A DNA stretch of 64,000 nt. Origin: Amycolatopsis azurea DSM 43854 (GTDB lineage: Bacteria; Actinomycetota; Actinomycetes; Mycobacteriales; Pseudonocardiaceae). The first letter of the stretch is position 1. Each line of letters opens with the position of its first letter. Below, in pieces: positions 15,824 through 24,362 of the stretch. The notes under the pieces are model-generated. The model saw only the letters and a program-made list of their open reading frames with translations, did no database searches and was not told the DNA's origin. Position numbers and translations under genes: made by a program. Location of the stretch: positions 316 to 64,315 of the forward strand of contig NZ_MUXN01000023.1 in NCBI RefSeq assembly GCF_001995215.1, written 5' to 3'.

Positions 15824-17185
15824 TTATGACGCGTTTCTCCGCAAGGTCCTCACCGATCCTCGTCGAGCGTTACGCCTGCTTCCATTCACGAAATCGTTGA
15901 AGCGGTCGACGGTCCAGATAGCGCGAAGCCCCAACGGACTCATCATCAGCGGGCGCGGGAACTTGGGCTTCTTCTGCCACAATCCCGCCAGGTCTTCGTG
16001 TCGCTCGCCGTCGACGATCAGGTCGGCGATGAGGGAGCCGACATAAGGGGCCTGAGCCAGACCGTGGCCGTTGCAGGCGATCGAGTAATAGACGGCGTCG
16101 TCGATCTGTCCGGCGACGGGCAGCCAGGACGGCGTGATCGCGATCCATCCTCCCCACGCGCGATCGATCGCGACATCGGACAGAGCCGGAAACCGTGTCG
16201 CGAAGGCTTCGGCGAGTTCTTCGACGAGCGCCTGGTCCGGTTCCTTCTCCGGGAGTGGATACGTCCGGCCGCGCTCGAGCCGCCGGACGCCGAAGACGAC
16301 GGTGTTGCGCGGTGTCAGATGGTAGTTCTCCATGATGTTGTGCTGGGTGACGAGTCCGGAGCGGCTGCTCCACCCCAGCGTCGCCAACCGGACGGGATCG
16401 ATGGGCTCGGTCTCCACCTCGATGACCCAGATGGGCACGGACAGCCGCGGCGGCGTGATGTCCCACTCCCCCGCGTACGCGTTCGTCGCCAGCACCGCCT
16501 TGTTCGCCCGCACTTCACCCCGAGGAGTGGTGATGACCACTTGGCCGCGGTCGCGCGCGACGTCGGTGACCTTCGTCTGCTCGAAGACTCGTGCAGGCGT
16601 GCGGAGCAGGACACGCCGCAGCCCCAAGGTGAATCGGCCGGGATTCATGATCCCACCGACCTTTTCGCGCATACCGCCGAGGAATCCGCGAGGGATCCCG
16701 AGTTCTTCGCTCGTGCCCAGTTCCACGTCGGCGCCGACGCGCTGAAGGATCTTGGTCACCCGGCGCACGCGGCCCAGCTGGCCACGGGACGTCGCCGCGA
16801 AGACATTGCCCGTCCGTTCGTAGTCGCAGTCGATATCGTGCTTCTCGATCAGACTCTCGACGTGGTGTGCGGCACGCTCGGCAAGGCCGATCATGCCGGG
16901 CATCTTCTTGCGGTAGAGGAGATTCAGCAGCTGGAGGTCGCCGCCCGGCGCACCCGCCAGCTGCCCGGCGTTACGGGAGCTGGCTCCGTGCCCGCAGAAT
17001 TCGGCCTCCAGCAGCACCACGTCCTGCCCGCGTTCGGCCAGCCGCAGCGCTGTCGACATGCCGCCGATTCCGCCGCCGACGACCGCGACATCGCAGACGA
17101 GGTCCTCGGCCAGGGAAGGCAGGACGTCCTCGGGCGGATCGACCCAGCCACTGAAGGTGGTGTACTCGACGTTTTCGGTCTTCAT
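15824..17185 (-). CDS. FAD-dependent amine oxidoreductase (DAO family, PuuB-like)
   Basis: A 453-residue D-amino-acid-oxidase-fold flavoprotein. The N-terminal dinucleotide motif is VVGGGIGGMSTALRLAERG and the C-terminal part has the family WGGWIAIT and NGHGLAQAP segments. It is closest in pattern to gamma-glutamylputrescine oxidase (PuuB), which oxidises a gamma-glutamylated amine to the aldehyde with O2. A gamma-glutamyl ligase and a gamma-glutamyl hydrolase in the same island support that role; the actual amine is unknown. It starts three bases after the stop of the membrane-protein gene. Confidence 0.85.
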   Translation of the reverse strand: MKTENVEYTTFSGWVDPPEDVLPSLAEDLVCDVAVVGGGIGGMSTALRLAERGQDVVLLEAEFCGHGASSRNAGQLAGAPGGDLQLLNLLYRKKMPGMIGLAERAAHHVESLIEKHDIDCDYERTGNVFAATSRGQLGRVRRVTKILQRVGADVELGTSEELGIPRGFLGGMREKVGGIMNPGRFTLGLRRVLLRTPARVFEQTKVTDVARDRGQVVITTPRGEVRANKAVLATNAYAGEWDITPPRLSVPIWVIEVETEPIDPVRLATLGWSSRSGLVTQHNIMENYHLTPRNTVVFGVRRLERGRTYPLPEKEPDQALVEELAEAFATRFPALSDVAIDRAWGGWIAITPSWLPVAGQIDDAVYYSIACNGHGLAQAPYVGSLIADLIVDGERHEDLAGLWQKKPKFPRPLMMSPLGLRAIWTVDRFNDFVNGSRRNARRGSVRTLRRNAS

Positions 17186-17188
17186 CTC

Positions 17189-17884
17189 TCAGGCCCTCGC
17201 CACGCTCTGCCGGCTCGACTCCGGCTCGACACCCGCCGCCACGTTGTGGTCGTGCAGGGCGCGATAGGCGAAGAAGCACACGAACATCTGGAATCCCCAG
17301 GTCGCCAGCGCCGCAGTGTAGAAGAGCGTCCGGTGCGCGTCGTCGCCCTGGATCGGGAAGAAGTCATACGTGATCGCGATGACGGATCCCGCGAGGGTGA
17401 CCAGCGCCGTGGCGAGGGCCAGCTTTCGGGCACCGATGCCCCAAAGCCGCCAAACGAAGTAGGCGAGGAAGATCGTCGTGAGCACGTTGACCACGACGTA
17501 GAACGTCGCCGGACCGAGGTGCAGCTTGTCGGCGCGGAACTGCTGGAGGTACAGCCCGGCGGCGGCGGCGAGCGCGAACACGCCGATATCGACCGCCACG
17601 GAGGGCTTGTACCGATGCGTCACGCGCATCAGGCCCAGGACGAGGATGAGGGTGATGCCCACGGAGCGCGAGAAAGCGTCGAAGAAGTACGCGATGGTGT
17701 AGAGAAAGCTGTCCTCGTCTCCGCCCAGGAGTGCCCACAGGAGAAAGTTCGAGCCCGACGTCGCGACGATCATCCATTCCAGGCCGAGCAGGTAGTTGCC
17801 GTAGCGCCGGATGAATTTCCAGCCGAAGTAGAAGCCGGCGAAGATCATCCAGAGATCGGCCAGCATGAAGAGCATTTCCTTCAT
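17189..17884 (-). CDS. Integral membrane protein of unknown function
   Basis: 231 residues with about seven predicted membrane helices (for example LLGLEWMIVATSGSNFLLWAL and SVGITLILVLGLM) and a polar C-terminal tail. I recognise no transporter signature. The ATG at 17884 is preferred over upstream in-frame starts because GAAGGAAAC lies about 8 bases before it and the extra N-terminus is not protein-like. It forms a unit with the amine oxidoreductase, so it could take up the amine or sense it, but this is only inferred from position. Confidence 0.7.
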   Translation of the reverse strand: MKEMLFMLADLWMIFAGFYFGWKFIRRYGNYLLGLEWMIVATSGSNFLLWALLGGDEDSFLYTIAYFFDAFSRSVGITLILVLGLMRVTHRYKPSVAVDIGVFALAAAAGLYLQQFRADKLHLGPATFYVVVNVLTTIFLAYFVWRLWGIGARKLALATALVTLAGSVIAITYDFFPIQGDDAHRTLFYTAALATWGFQMFVCFFAYRALHDHNVAAGVEPESSRQSVARA

Positions 17885-18013
17885 GTCCTTGTTTCCTTCT
17901 AGTCGTGCCTTCACCTCTGAGCTGAAGGCGGTGTTCGGGCCGGCGGCCGGAGCCCTGGAGACGTTGCGCGGATTTGTGATCCGGCCCATAGCGTACGCCC
18001 GACTTAGCCATCC

Positions 18014-18070
18014 GATCAAGTCGCTTGACTAAGAACTTCCGCTGCTAGGCTTGCGTTGACTTAATCAAGC
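18014..18070. promoter_or_regulatory. Probable operator region of the second TetR regulator
   Basis: Two palindromic elements lie between the divergent membrane-protein and TetR genes: TCAAG-TCG-CTTGA (18016-18028) and TTGA-CTTAA-TCAA (18056-18068). The decamer TGACTTAATC of the second recurs at 26489-26498, before the hotdog-gene operon. AT-rich motifs like these are unusual in this GC-rich window. They are probably TetR sites controlling both directions. Confidence 0.55.
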
Positions 18071-18098
18071 GTCCAACTACGTGCACCGGGAGGATTTC

Positions 18099-18716
18099 GT
18101 GCCTCGGATCTCCGCCGCCCAACGGCGCAGCGACTTCATCAAGGCTGCTGTGGAGGTCATCGCGACCTACGGCATCGAAGGCGCGACGACCCGGCGGATC
18201 GCCGAGCAGGCTCAGGCGAACCTGGCGATGCTGCACTACTGCTACGGCTCCAAAGAGGATCTCTTCGCCGACGTCTACGAGTTCGTGGCGGGCAGATACC
18301 GCGACGCGCTCGAGAACAATGACTCCCCCGGCGACGTGGCGGAGACGGCTCGACGGCTCCTGCGCGGAGTAATGGAGTGCTATCTCGAGTCGGCCAGTTT
18401 CGCCATGGCGGCGATGGAACTCATCAGCTGGGCCCGGCGCCAGCACGGAGACCGCGGTATCGAGGTGTACGACAAGGCCCTCGAGACGGTGCGCACCGCG
18501 CTGCGCGACGCCGGTTCGGACCAACCGATCGAACCGGAGATCGTCGAGGAGATCGCTTTCGTCATCGCCGCCTTGGCCGACGGCTTCGCCGCGAACTGGT
18601 TGACATACGGGGATCGGTCCGCCGCGCTGGGCCAGATGGAGCTCGCCACGTCGGTTCTCGACAGCTGGCTCGCTGCCCGGCTCGGCTCCACGCCCGTGGC
18701 GCCCTCACAACGGTAA
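18099..18716 (+). CDS. TetR-family regulator of the amine-catabolism island
   Basis: 205 residues. The N-terminal helix-turn-helix (IEGATTRRIAEQAQANLAML, then HYCYGSKEDLF) is clear, and the rest is a TetR ligand-binding domain with a BetI-like C-terminus. The GTG at 18099 has GGGAGGA five bases upstream; an earlier GTG at 18081 lacks a site. It is divergent from the membrane protein/oxidoreductase unit and convergent with the aldehyde dehydrogenase, whose end it overlaps by 12 bases. It probably controls the whole 15.8-30.9 kb island. Confidence 0.88.
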   Translation: MPRISAAQRRSDFIKAAVEVIATYGIEGATTRRIAEQAQANLAMLHYCYGSKEDLFADVYEFVAGRYRDALENNDSPGDVAETARRLLRGVMECYLESASFAMAAMELISWARRQHGDRGIEVYDKALETVRTALRDAGSDQPIEPEIVEEIAFVIAALADGFAANWLTYGDRSAALGQMELATSVLDSWLAARLGSTPVAPSQR

Positions 18717-20159
18717 GCCGGGCGAATCGACACCGACGACCCGGTCACCGCAGAAGACGCGCACCGACTCCGCCGGCCCGTGCCCGCCGATACCGGCCGG
18801 GCCCCAGAAGCTCTGAGCCGAGTCGTCACCGAGGTCGGCGATCTTGGCGCCGTTGACGCGCACCTCGCCGGACAGGATGTGGGAGCCGACGTCGATCGCG
18901 CGGTCGGTGTCGGCGCCGAACACGTAGGCGTCGAGGCCCGAAGGGTTGGCGTTGGCGACGTGCAACGCCTCTTCGTCGGAATCCACGGCGTGGAGGGAGA
19001 CGAGCGGACCGAACAGCTCGGCCGTGGCCTGGGCGGGGTCGGCGCCGACGGCGATCGTCGGCGACAGGAAGTAGCCGCCGAGCTCGGGCAGCCGAGCGGG
19101 CCGGTGGATGGCCGCCCCGAGGTTCCGCAGCCCCTCGATCCTGTTTTGGAGCGTCCGGAAGTGCGGGGCGTTGGAGATCGGGCCGATCCGGACGTCCGCG
19201 TCGAGCGAGTGGCCGACGACGAGCTTGGAGATCCGCTCGGTCAACGCGTCGAGAAGAGGTGCGACCAGGCTTCGGTGGGCGAGGATCTTGCCCGGCCCCT
19301 CACACCACTGACCGTTGAGCTTGGTCATGCCGTCGAGGATGCCGTCCGCGGTGACGTCGAGGTCGGCGTCGTCCAGTACGAGCACCGGGTTGTTCCCGCC
19401 GAGTTCCAGTTGCAATACCTTGAAGTCCTCCGCGCCCGCTCGCGCGATGGCGCGCCCGGCTGCGGGTCCGCCGGTGAACGAGACGATCTTGACGCGCGGG
19501 TCGGAGGTCAGCCTGGCGCCGACGTCGCCCGCGCCGTGCACCAGTTGCAGGGCGCCGCTGGGCAGGCCCGCCTCGAGGAAGCACTCGACGATGATCTGCG
19601 CGCTGCCGGGCGCGTGCTCCGAGGGCTTGAGGATGACGGGACAGCCCGCGGCTATCGCGCTCGCGATCTTGGCCGCGGGGATGAAACTCGGGCCGTTCCA
19701 CGGTGTGAGGATCGCGGCGGGTCCCCATGGCACTTTGTAGAGGCGGACGTCCCTGCCACCGGCCGCCAGCGCGGTGACCCGCGGGATGGTCACCAGGTCC
19801 GCCGCCGTCGCCCGGATCCGCGCGGGCAGGAAGGCCGCGACCTTGCGCGTGACGCCGATGGGCGTACCGCTGGTCAGTGAGTCCGTGCGGGCGATGTCCT
19901 CGACACGGCTCTCGACGATGTTGGCGACGCGCTCGAACATCGCGGCGCGTTCACGCCGGGCGTCCTCATCCCAGCGACCGACGTCGTGCACGCGCTCCGC
20001 GTGCCGAAGCGCGCGCTCGACGTCGTCGGGTGCCGTCGTGACAGTGCGGTGGATGGGCTCGCGCGTATTGGGGTCAAGGTTCCACGCGTCGGGGACGGTC
20101 TGGCATTCGCTCCAGTCGTCGGCGATGTAGTTCACCGGCCGGGGAAGCTCGTTGCTCAT
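18705..20159 (-). CDS. Aldehyde dehydrogenase (NAD+-dependent)
   Basis: A 484-residue aldehyde dehydrogenase. The general-base Glu lies in LQLELGGNNP and the nucleophilic Cys in NGQWCEGPG; the NAD-binding GGPAAGRAIA region is present. It may oxidise the gamma-glutamyl aminoaldehyde released by the DAO-family enzyme, as PuuC does, or the aldehyde from the adjacent alcohol dehydrogenase. The ATG at 20159 has GAAGGAAAC upstream; the longer open frame before it is antisense to the alcohol dehydrogenase. It is last gene of the six-gene leftward operon. Confidence 0.92.
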   Translation of the reverse strand: MSNELPRPVNYIADDWSECQTVPDAWNLDPNTREPIHRTVTTAPDDVERALRHAERVHDVGRWDEDARRERAAMFERVANIVESRVEDIARTDSLTSGTPIGVTRKVAAFLPARIRATAADLVTIPRVTALAAGGRDVRLYKVPWGPAAILTPWNGPSFIPAAKIASAIAAGCPVILKPSEHAPGSAQIIVECFLEAGLPSGALQLVHGAGDVGARLTSDPRVKIVSFTGGPAAGRAIARAGAEDFKVLQLELGGNNPVLVLDDADLDVTADGILDGMTKLNGQWCEGPGKILAHRSLVAPLLDALTERISKLVVGHSLDADVRIGPISNAPHFRTLQNRIEGLRNLGAAIHRPARLPELGGYFLSPTIAVGADPAQATAELFGPLVSLHAVDSDEEALHVANANPSGLDAYVFGADTDRAIDVGSHILSGEVRVNGAKIADLGDDSAQSFWGPAGIGGHGPAESVRVFCGDRVVGVDSPGLPL

Positions 20160-20179
20160 CTTCACGTTTCCTTCGCTGG

Positions 20180-21277
20180 TCAGGACTGGAGATCGACGAC
20201 GATGCGGGTCACGTCGCCGGATTTCATCGCCTCGAAGCCCTCGTTGATCTCGCCGAAGGGGATGACGCGCGTGACCATCTCGTCGAGCAGCAGGCGTCCC
20301 TGCTGGTACAGGCGCGCGAGCTGGAGGATGTCCTGCCGCGCCTGGCCCGAGCCCATGTAGGAGCCGATGAGCCGCTTCTCCTCGAAGAAGAAGTCCGACG
20401 CCGGGACTCTGAGCTCCGTGCCTCCGGGCGCGATCCCGACCAGGCACGCGGTCCCCGTCGGGCGCACGAGGGCCAGGGCCGTCGCCGCGGTGCGGGCCGA
20501 ACCGACCGCCTCAAAGGCGTAGTCCACTCCGTCGCCCAGCTGGCGGCGAAGTTCCGCGACCGGATCGCCGTCCCCGCCATTGATGATGTGGGTCGCGCCG
20601 TAACCGCGCGCGGCCTTGAGGCGCGCGTCGTCCAGGTCGATCGCGACGATGGCCGAGGCTCCGGCGAGCCGGGCGCCTTGGATGATGGCCGATCCGACGC
20701 CGCCGCAGCCGATGACCGCGACGGTGCTGCCCGGTCGCACCTTGGCGCCGCGGAAAACGGCACCCACACCGGTGATGACGCAGCAGGCCAGGAGGCAGCC
20801 GACGTGCAGCGGAACGTCGTCGGGAAGCCTCACCAGCGAGTTCTCGCGCATGAGGACGTGCCGGGAGAACGCCCCGATGTCACCGAGCCGCTCGATCGGC
20901 TCGCCGTCCGTGGTCTGGAACGCGGGCCGGGGGCGTCGGCGGATCTCCTCCACCCGTCCGCACTGGGTCGACCGTCCCGCCTCACAGTTGGCGCAGCGGC
21001 CGCAGGAAGGAGTCAGCGCGCCGACCACGCGGTCCCCCGGTCGCAGCCCGGACACCCGTGAGCCGACCGCCTCGACCACGCCCGCCACCTCGTGGCCGAC
21101 CACGACCGGCAGGCCGGTCGGCACCGTTCCGGTCATGTAGTGCAGATCGCTGTGGCACAGCCCCACGTTCGTGACCGCGACGCGCACCTCGTGCGGCTCC
21201 GGGGCGTCCACCCGGATCACGGTCAGTTCGAGCGGCTCGTTGACGGCGGTCAGCAGCGCGGCCTGGGTGTCGATCAT
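20180..21277 (-). CDS. Zinc-dependent alcohol dehydrogenase (MDR family)
   Basis: A 365-residue medium-chain dehydrogenase. Catalytic-zinc ligands appear in VGLCHSDLHY and GHEVAGVVE, structural-zinc Cys in CGRCANCEAG plus a later Cys, and the Rossmann motif in IGCGGVGSA. It would interconvert an alcohol and an aldehyde or ketone with NAD(P). The ATG overlaps the stop of the fused ligase/hydratase gene (ATGA), and the aldehyde dehydrogenase follows 20 bases later, making an alcohol-aldehyde-acid pair inside the operon. Confidence 0.9.
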   Translation of the reverse strand: MIDTQAALLTAVNEPLELTVIRVDAPEPHEVRVAVTNVGLCHSDLHYMTGTVPTGLPVVVGHEVAGVVEAVGSRVSGLRPGDRVVGALTPSCGRCANCEAGRSTQCGRVEEIRRRPRPAFQTTDGEPIERLGDIGAFSRHVLMRENSLVRLPDDVPLHVGCLLACCVITGVGAVFRGAKVRPGSTVAVIGCGGVGSAIIQGARLAGASAIVAIDLDDARLKAARGYGATHIINGGDGDPVAELRRQLGDGVDYAFEAVGSARTAATALALVRPTGTACLVGIAPGGTELRVPASDFFFEEKRLIGSYMGSGQARQDILQLARLYQQGRLLLDEMVTRVIPFGEINEGFEAMKSGDVTRIVVDLQS

Positions 21278-23604
21278 GTCGACGCCTCCTCTTTGGATGC
21301 TCTGTCAGTGGACAAAAAGCCCTGAATGCCCGCGGTCAGAAGCCCGCTTTCCCACGCCTGGGCGGCGGCGAGGTCTTCCCGGGCGAAAGCCGCTTCGACG
21401 TCCTCTGCCCGCGGACGCAGGAGCGCGAGGTGAAGGGCCGTCGTGTTCCCCTCGGGCGTCCAGTCGATGACGGTGTCGACGGCGCGGCCGATCAGGGCGC
21501 CGGGTTCGACGATCTCGTCGAGAAGGCCTATCCGTAAGGCTTCGTCGGCCGGGACGCGAGGGGATCCGAGGACTACGCGCATCGCGTGGTTCCCGATGAG
21601 GCGCCTCAACAGCACGCTGGACGCGTTCGAAATCGTGATTCCCCGGCCGTTTTCCGGTTGGTAGTACTCCGTCGCCGGGGTTCCGATGCGGGCGTCGCAG
21701 CACAGCGTGAACTCCGAGGCTCCGCCGACCGCGAGCCCGTTGACGGCCGCGACCACGGGCACCCGCGTCTCCAGGATGGCCCGGGTGATGTCGTGGAAAC
21801 TCGCGAACGCTTCCCGCATCTCGGCGTCCGAGGACGGCGTGCTCAGGAGATCCATTCCCGCGGAGAAGGCTCGCCCCTCGCCGGTGAGCACGATCCCGCG
21901 CACACGCTCACCGGTGCCCAATTCGCGGATGACGGCCGCCAGCCGCAGCCGGGTGGCGACATCCAGGGCGTTGAGCTTCTCGGGGCGCCGGAGTGTCAGC
22001 ACCGCCACGTCCCGGACGAGGTCGACGCTGACGAATCCCCGTCGTGTGCCGAGGTCGTAGGTCACGCCGGGATCGGCCGCGGCACGGGCCTTCAGCGCCG
22101 GTTTGGAAACGCGTTCGGACGGAGTGCGGGGGAATTCGGCGACGAACTCGATGTAGCGAGGCACCTTGAAACGCGCGAGTTCCTTGCCCGCCCGCTCGAC
22201 GATCCGCTCGGCCGTCGCACGACCGGAAGGCACTCCGGCCGCCAACTGGACAAAAGCCTTGACCTCCTCACCGAGGGTCTCGTCGGGTTCGGCGACGACG
22301 GCGGCCGAGACCACCAGGTCGTCCCGCTCCAGTGCGGCTTCGACCTCGACGCTCGCGACGTTCTCGCCACCGCGCCGCACCATGTCCTTGATCCGGCCGA
22401 CCAGCCGGATTCCGTCGTCCGAGTGGCGGATGACGACGTCGCCGGTGTGGAGCCAGCCGTCCCGCAACACCCTGGCGGTGTCCTCCGGGCGGTTCCAGTA
22501 GCCGTTCATCATCGGCGTGCCCGCGATGATCAGCTCACCGGCCTCGCCGTCGGGCACCTCGGTGCCGTCGGGGTCGACGACGCGGACCTGTTTCGTCGGT
22601 ACCGGCTGCCCCAGGCTCCCGCTTCCCACGGCGTCTGCGTCACCGAAAGGGCTGAACAGGTCGATCCCGGACTCGGTCATCCCGTAGATCTCGCGCCACG
22701 GCGCTCCCCAGCGCTCCTCCAGCCGGGCGTGAAGTCCGACCGGGATTCCCGAGCAGAACACGAGACGGAGGTCGTTGTCGCGGTCTTCGGGGGTGGGCGG
22801 CTGTTTGAACAGCAGCGTCGGCATGGACCCGAGGACGTAGAAGAAGGTCGCGCGGTGCCGCCGGACGTCCGCCATGAAGGTCGACGCGGAGAACCGGGGC
22901 AGTACGACCAGCGGGGCGCCGACCGTGAGGGCCAGCGCGGTGTTCCATTGGGGATCCATATAGGAAAATGGTTGCGCCGTAAGAAGAACGTCTTCGGGTC
23001 CGAGTCCGGTCGCCGCCGCGCAGATCCAGCCCAGCCGCACCCAGTAGTCGTGGGTGAGCATGCACGCCTTGGGGAAACCGGTCGTGCCCGACGTGTACTG
23101 CAGGTTCGCCAGTGCCCCGCCGTCGATCGGCACCGCCGGAGGTGTCGCCGGAAACGGCTCCGCCCCGTCGTCGGCGACATCCACGACGCGGATGTCCTCG
23201 CCGGCGACGACACTCGCGATCAGCTCCACGCGATCGGCGTCGGTGAACACGACGCGCGCGCCCGAGTCCCGCAGGACGAAGGCGAGGTCGGCCCGCCGGT
23301 AGGAGCTGTTGATCGGTACTGCGACCGCGCCTGCCTTCAGCGCGGCGAGCCACACCACGGGCCAGTGCACGACGTTCGGGAGCATGATCGCGACCCGGTC
23401 GCCCGGCTGGACACCGTCGACCTCGATCAGCCGGTGCGCCAGCCTGGAGGTCCAGTCGTCGATCTCGGCGAAGCTCCAGGACCACTCGCCGAACCGCAGG
23501 AACTCCCGTTCCGGGGAGTCCCGCGCCCGATGCTCCAGCAACTCGGTCACCGTCGGGACGGCGGGATCGTCGCCCGCCTGTCCGGCCGTCACTTTCGCGG
23601 TCAT
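21274..23604 (-). CDS. Fused acyl-CoA ligase / enoyl-CoA hydratase
   Basis: 776 residues with two enzyme domains. Residues 1 to about 515 are an ANL acyl-CoA ligase (YTSGTTGFPKACM, IYGMTESGIDLF, RIKDMVRRGGENV). From about 523 to 776 is a crotonase-fold domain (RRPEKLNALDV, GRAFSAGMDLL, GGASEFTLCC, QPENGRGITI) with both catalytic Glu positions kept, so hydratase activity is plausible. The ATG at 23604 has AGAGGAG upstream and overlaps the stop of the PuuD-like gene. No frame break exists between the domains, so the fusion is genuine. It would activate an acid and hydrate or dehydrate the derived acyl-CoA in one polypeptide. Confidence 0.92.
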   Translation of the reverse strand: MTAKVTAGQAGDDPAVPTVTELLEHRARDSPEREFLRFGEWSWSFAEIDDWTSRLAHRLIEVDGVQPGDRVAIMLPNVVHWPVVWLAALKAGAVAVPINSSYRRADLAFVLRDSGARVVFTDADRVELIASVVAGEDIRVVDVADDGAEPFPATPPAVPIDGGALANLQYTSGTTGFPKACMLTHDYWVRLGWICAAATGLGPEDVLLTAQPFSYMDPQWNTALALTVGAPLVVLPRFSASTFMADVRRHRATFFYVLGSMPTLLFKQPPTPEDRDNDLRLVFCSGIPVGLHARLEERWGAPWREIYGMTESGIDLFSPFGDADAVGSGSLGQPVPTKQVRVVDPDGTEVPDGEAGELIIAGTPMMNGYWNRPEDTARVLRDGWLHTGDVVIRHSDDGIRLVGRIKDMVRRGGENVASVEVEAALERDDLVVSAAVVAEPDETLGEEVKAFVQLAAGVPSGRATAERIVERAGKELARFKVPRYIEFVAEFPRTPSERVSKPALKARAAADPGVTYDLGTRRGFVSVDLVRDVAVLTLRRPEKLNALDVATRLRLAAVIRELGTGERVRGIVLTGEGRAFSAGMDLLSTPSSDAEMREAFASFHDITRAILETRVPVVAAVNGLAVGGASEFTLCCDARIGTPATEYYQPENGRGITISNASSVLLRRLIGNHAMRVVLGSPRVPADEALRIGLLDEIVEPGALIGRAVDTVIDWTPEGNTTALHLALLRPRAEDVEAAFAREDLAAAQAWESGLLTAGIQGFLSTDRASKEEAST

Positions 23605-24362
23605 GGCAAGCTCCTCTGTCTCTTCGCCGCGGCCTGCACGATCCACGTCATCGCCGGGTCCTCGCTCTTCATCCACTCCGGATGCCACTGGACTCCGAGC
23701 ACCGGGGCACCCGGCAGTTCGACCGCTTCGATCACGCCGTCGCTCGTCCGCCCGGTCACGACCAGGCCGGTGCCGCAGCGGTCGATGGCCTGGTGGTGCC
23801 AGGAGTTGGTCATCGCGTGCTCGCCGAACAGGCCGGCGACGATCGAGCCTTTTTCGAACGACACAAGGTGATCAGCGGTGCCGTCGGTGGGTGCGGCCTC
23901 CGCCGACAGGTGACTCACCGGCCCCCGTGGGAGATCGGGGACGAGTGTCCCGCCGAGGGCGACGTTGAGCACCTGCATGCCGCGGCACACGCCCAGCACG
24001 GGAATCCCCCGCCCCAGAGCGGCCCGGGCGAGCGCGATCTCGTATTCATCCCGGGCCTCGTCGTGGGCCATCGGGTCCAGTCTCGGATCGACGTCACGGA
24101 CCACTCCCGGGTCGCCACCCCAGAACGCCGGGTGGACGTCCTGCCCGCCGGTGATCACCACCCCGGACAGCCGCTGACAGATCTCCGTCACGTCGGTGTC
24201 GTAGGACAGGTGCACCGGAAGCCCGCCGGCTTCCGCGATCCGGCTCGCGAAGTCCGACATGTAGCTGTCGAGACAACGGTCGCCGTACCGTTCGTCGGCT
24301 CCCTTGATCAGCTCCAGCCGGAACCGCCGGCCGGTGATGCCGATCAGCGGACGCGCGCTCAC
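23601..24362 (-). CDS. Gamma-glutamyl hydrolase (PuuD-like class I amidotransferase)
   Basis: A 253-residue peptidase C26 / class I glutamine amidotransferase-fold enzyme. The start RPLIGITGRR, the nucleophile segment VLGVCRGMQVLNV and the His-Glu segment GVQWHPEWM match gamma-glutamyl-gamma-aminobutyrate hydrolase. It removes the glutamyl group at the end of the glutamylated-amine route, releasing free amino acid and glutamate. The GTG at 24362 is chosen because it overlaps the stop of the ligase gene (GTGA) and sits directly before the conserved N-terminus; an ATG at 24392 is the alternative. Confidence 0.9.
   Translation of the reverse strand: MSARPLIGITGRRFRLELIKGADERYGDRCLDSYMSDFASRIAEAGGLPVHLSYDTDVTEICQRLSGVVITGGQDVHPAFWGGDPGVVRDVDPRLDPMAHDEARDEYEIALARAALGRGIPVLGVCRGMQVLNVALGGTLVPDLPRGPVSHLSAEAAPTDGTADHLVSFEKGSIVAGLFGEHAMTNSWHHQAIDRCGTGLVVTGRTSDGVIEAVELPGAPVLGVQWHPEWMKSEDPAMTWIVQAAAKRQRSLP

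Noticed and set aside
15998..17902. 634-codon open frame opposite the amine oxidoreductase and membrane-protein genes
   Set aside because: It is antisense to two well-supported genes, and its composition (Arg, Asp and His rich, no motif) is the usual antisense shadow in GC-rich DNA.
21586..23871. 761-codon open frame opposite the fused ligase/hydratase
   Set aside because: It is the antisense of a protein with clear catalytic motifs and has no protein-like features itself.
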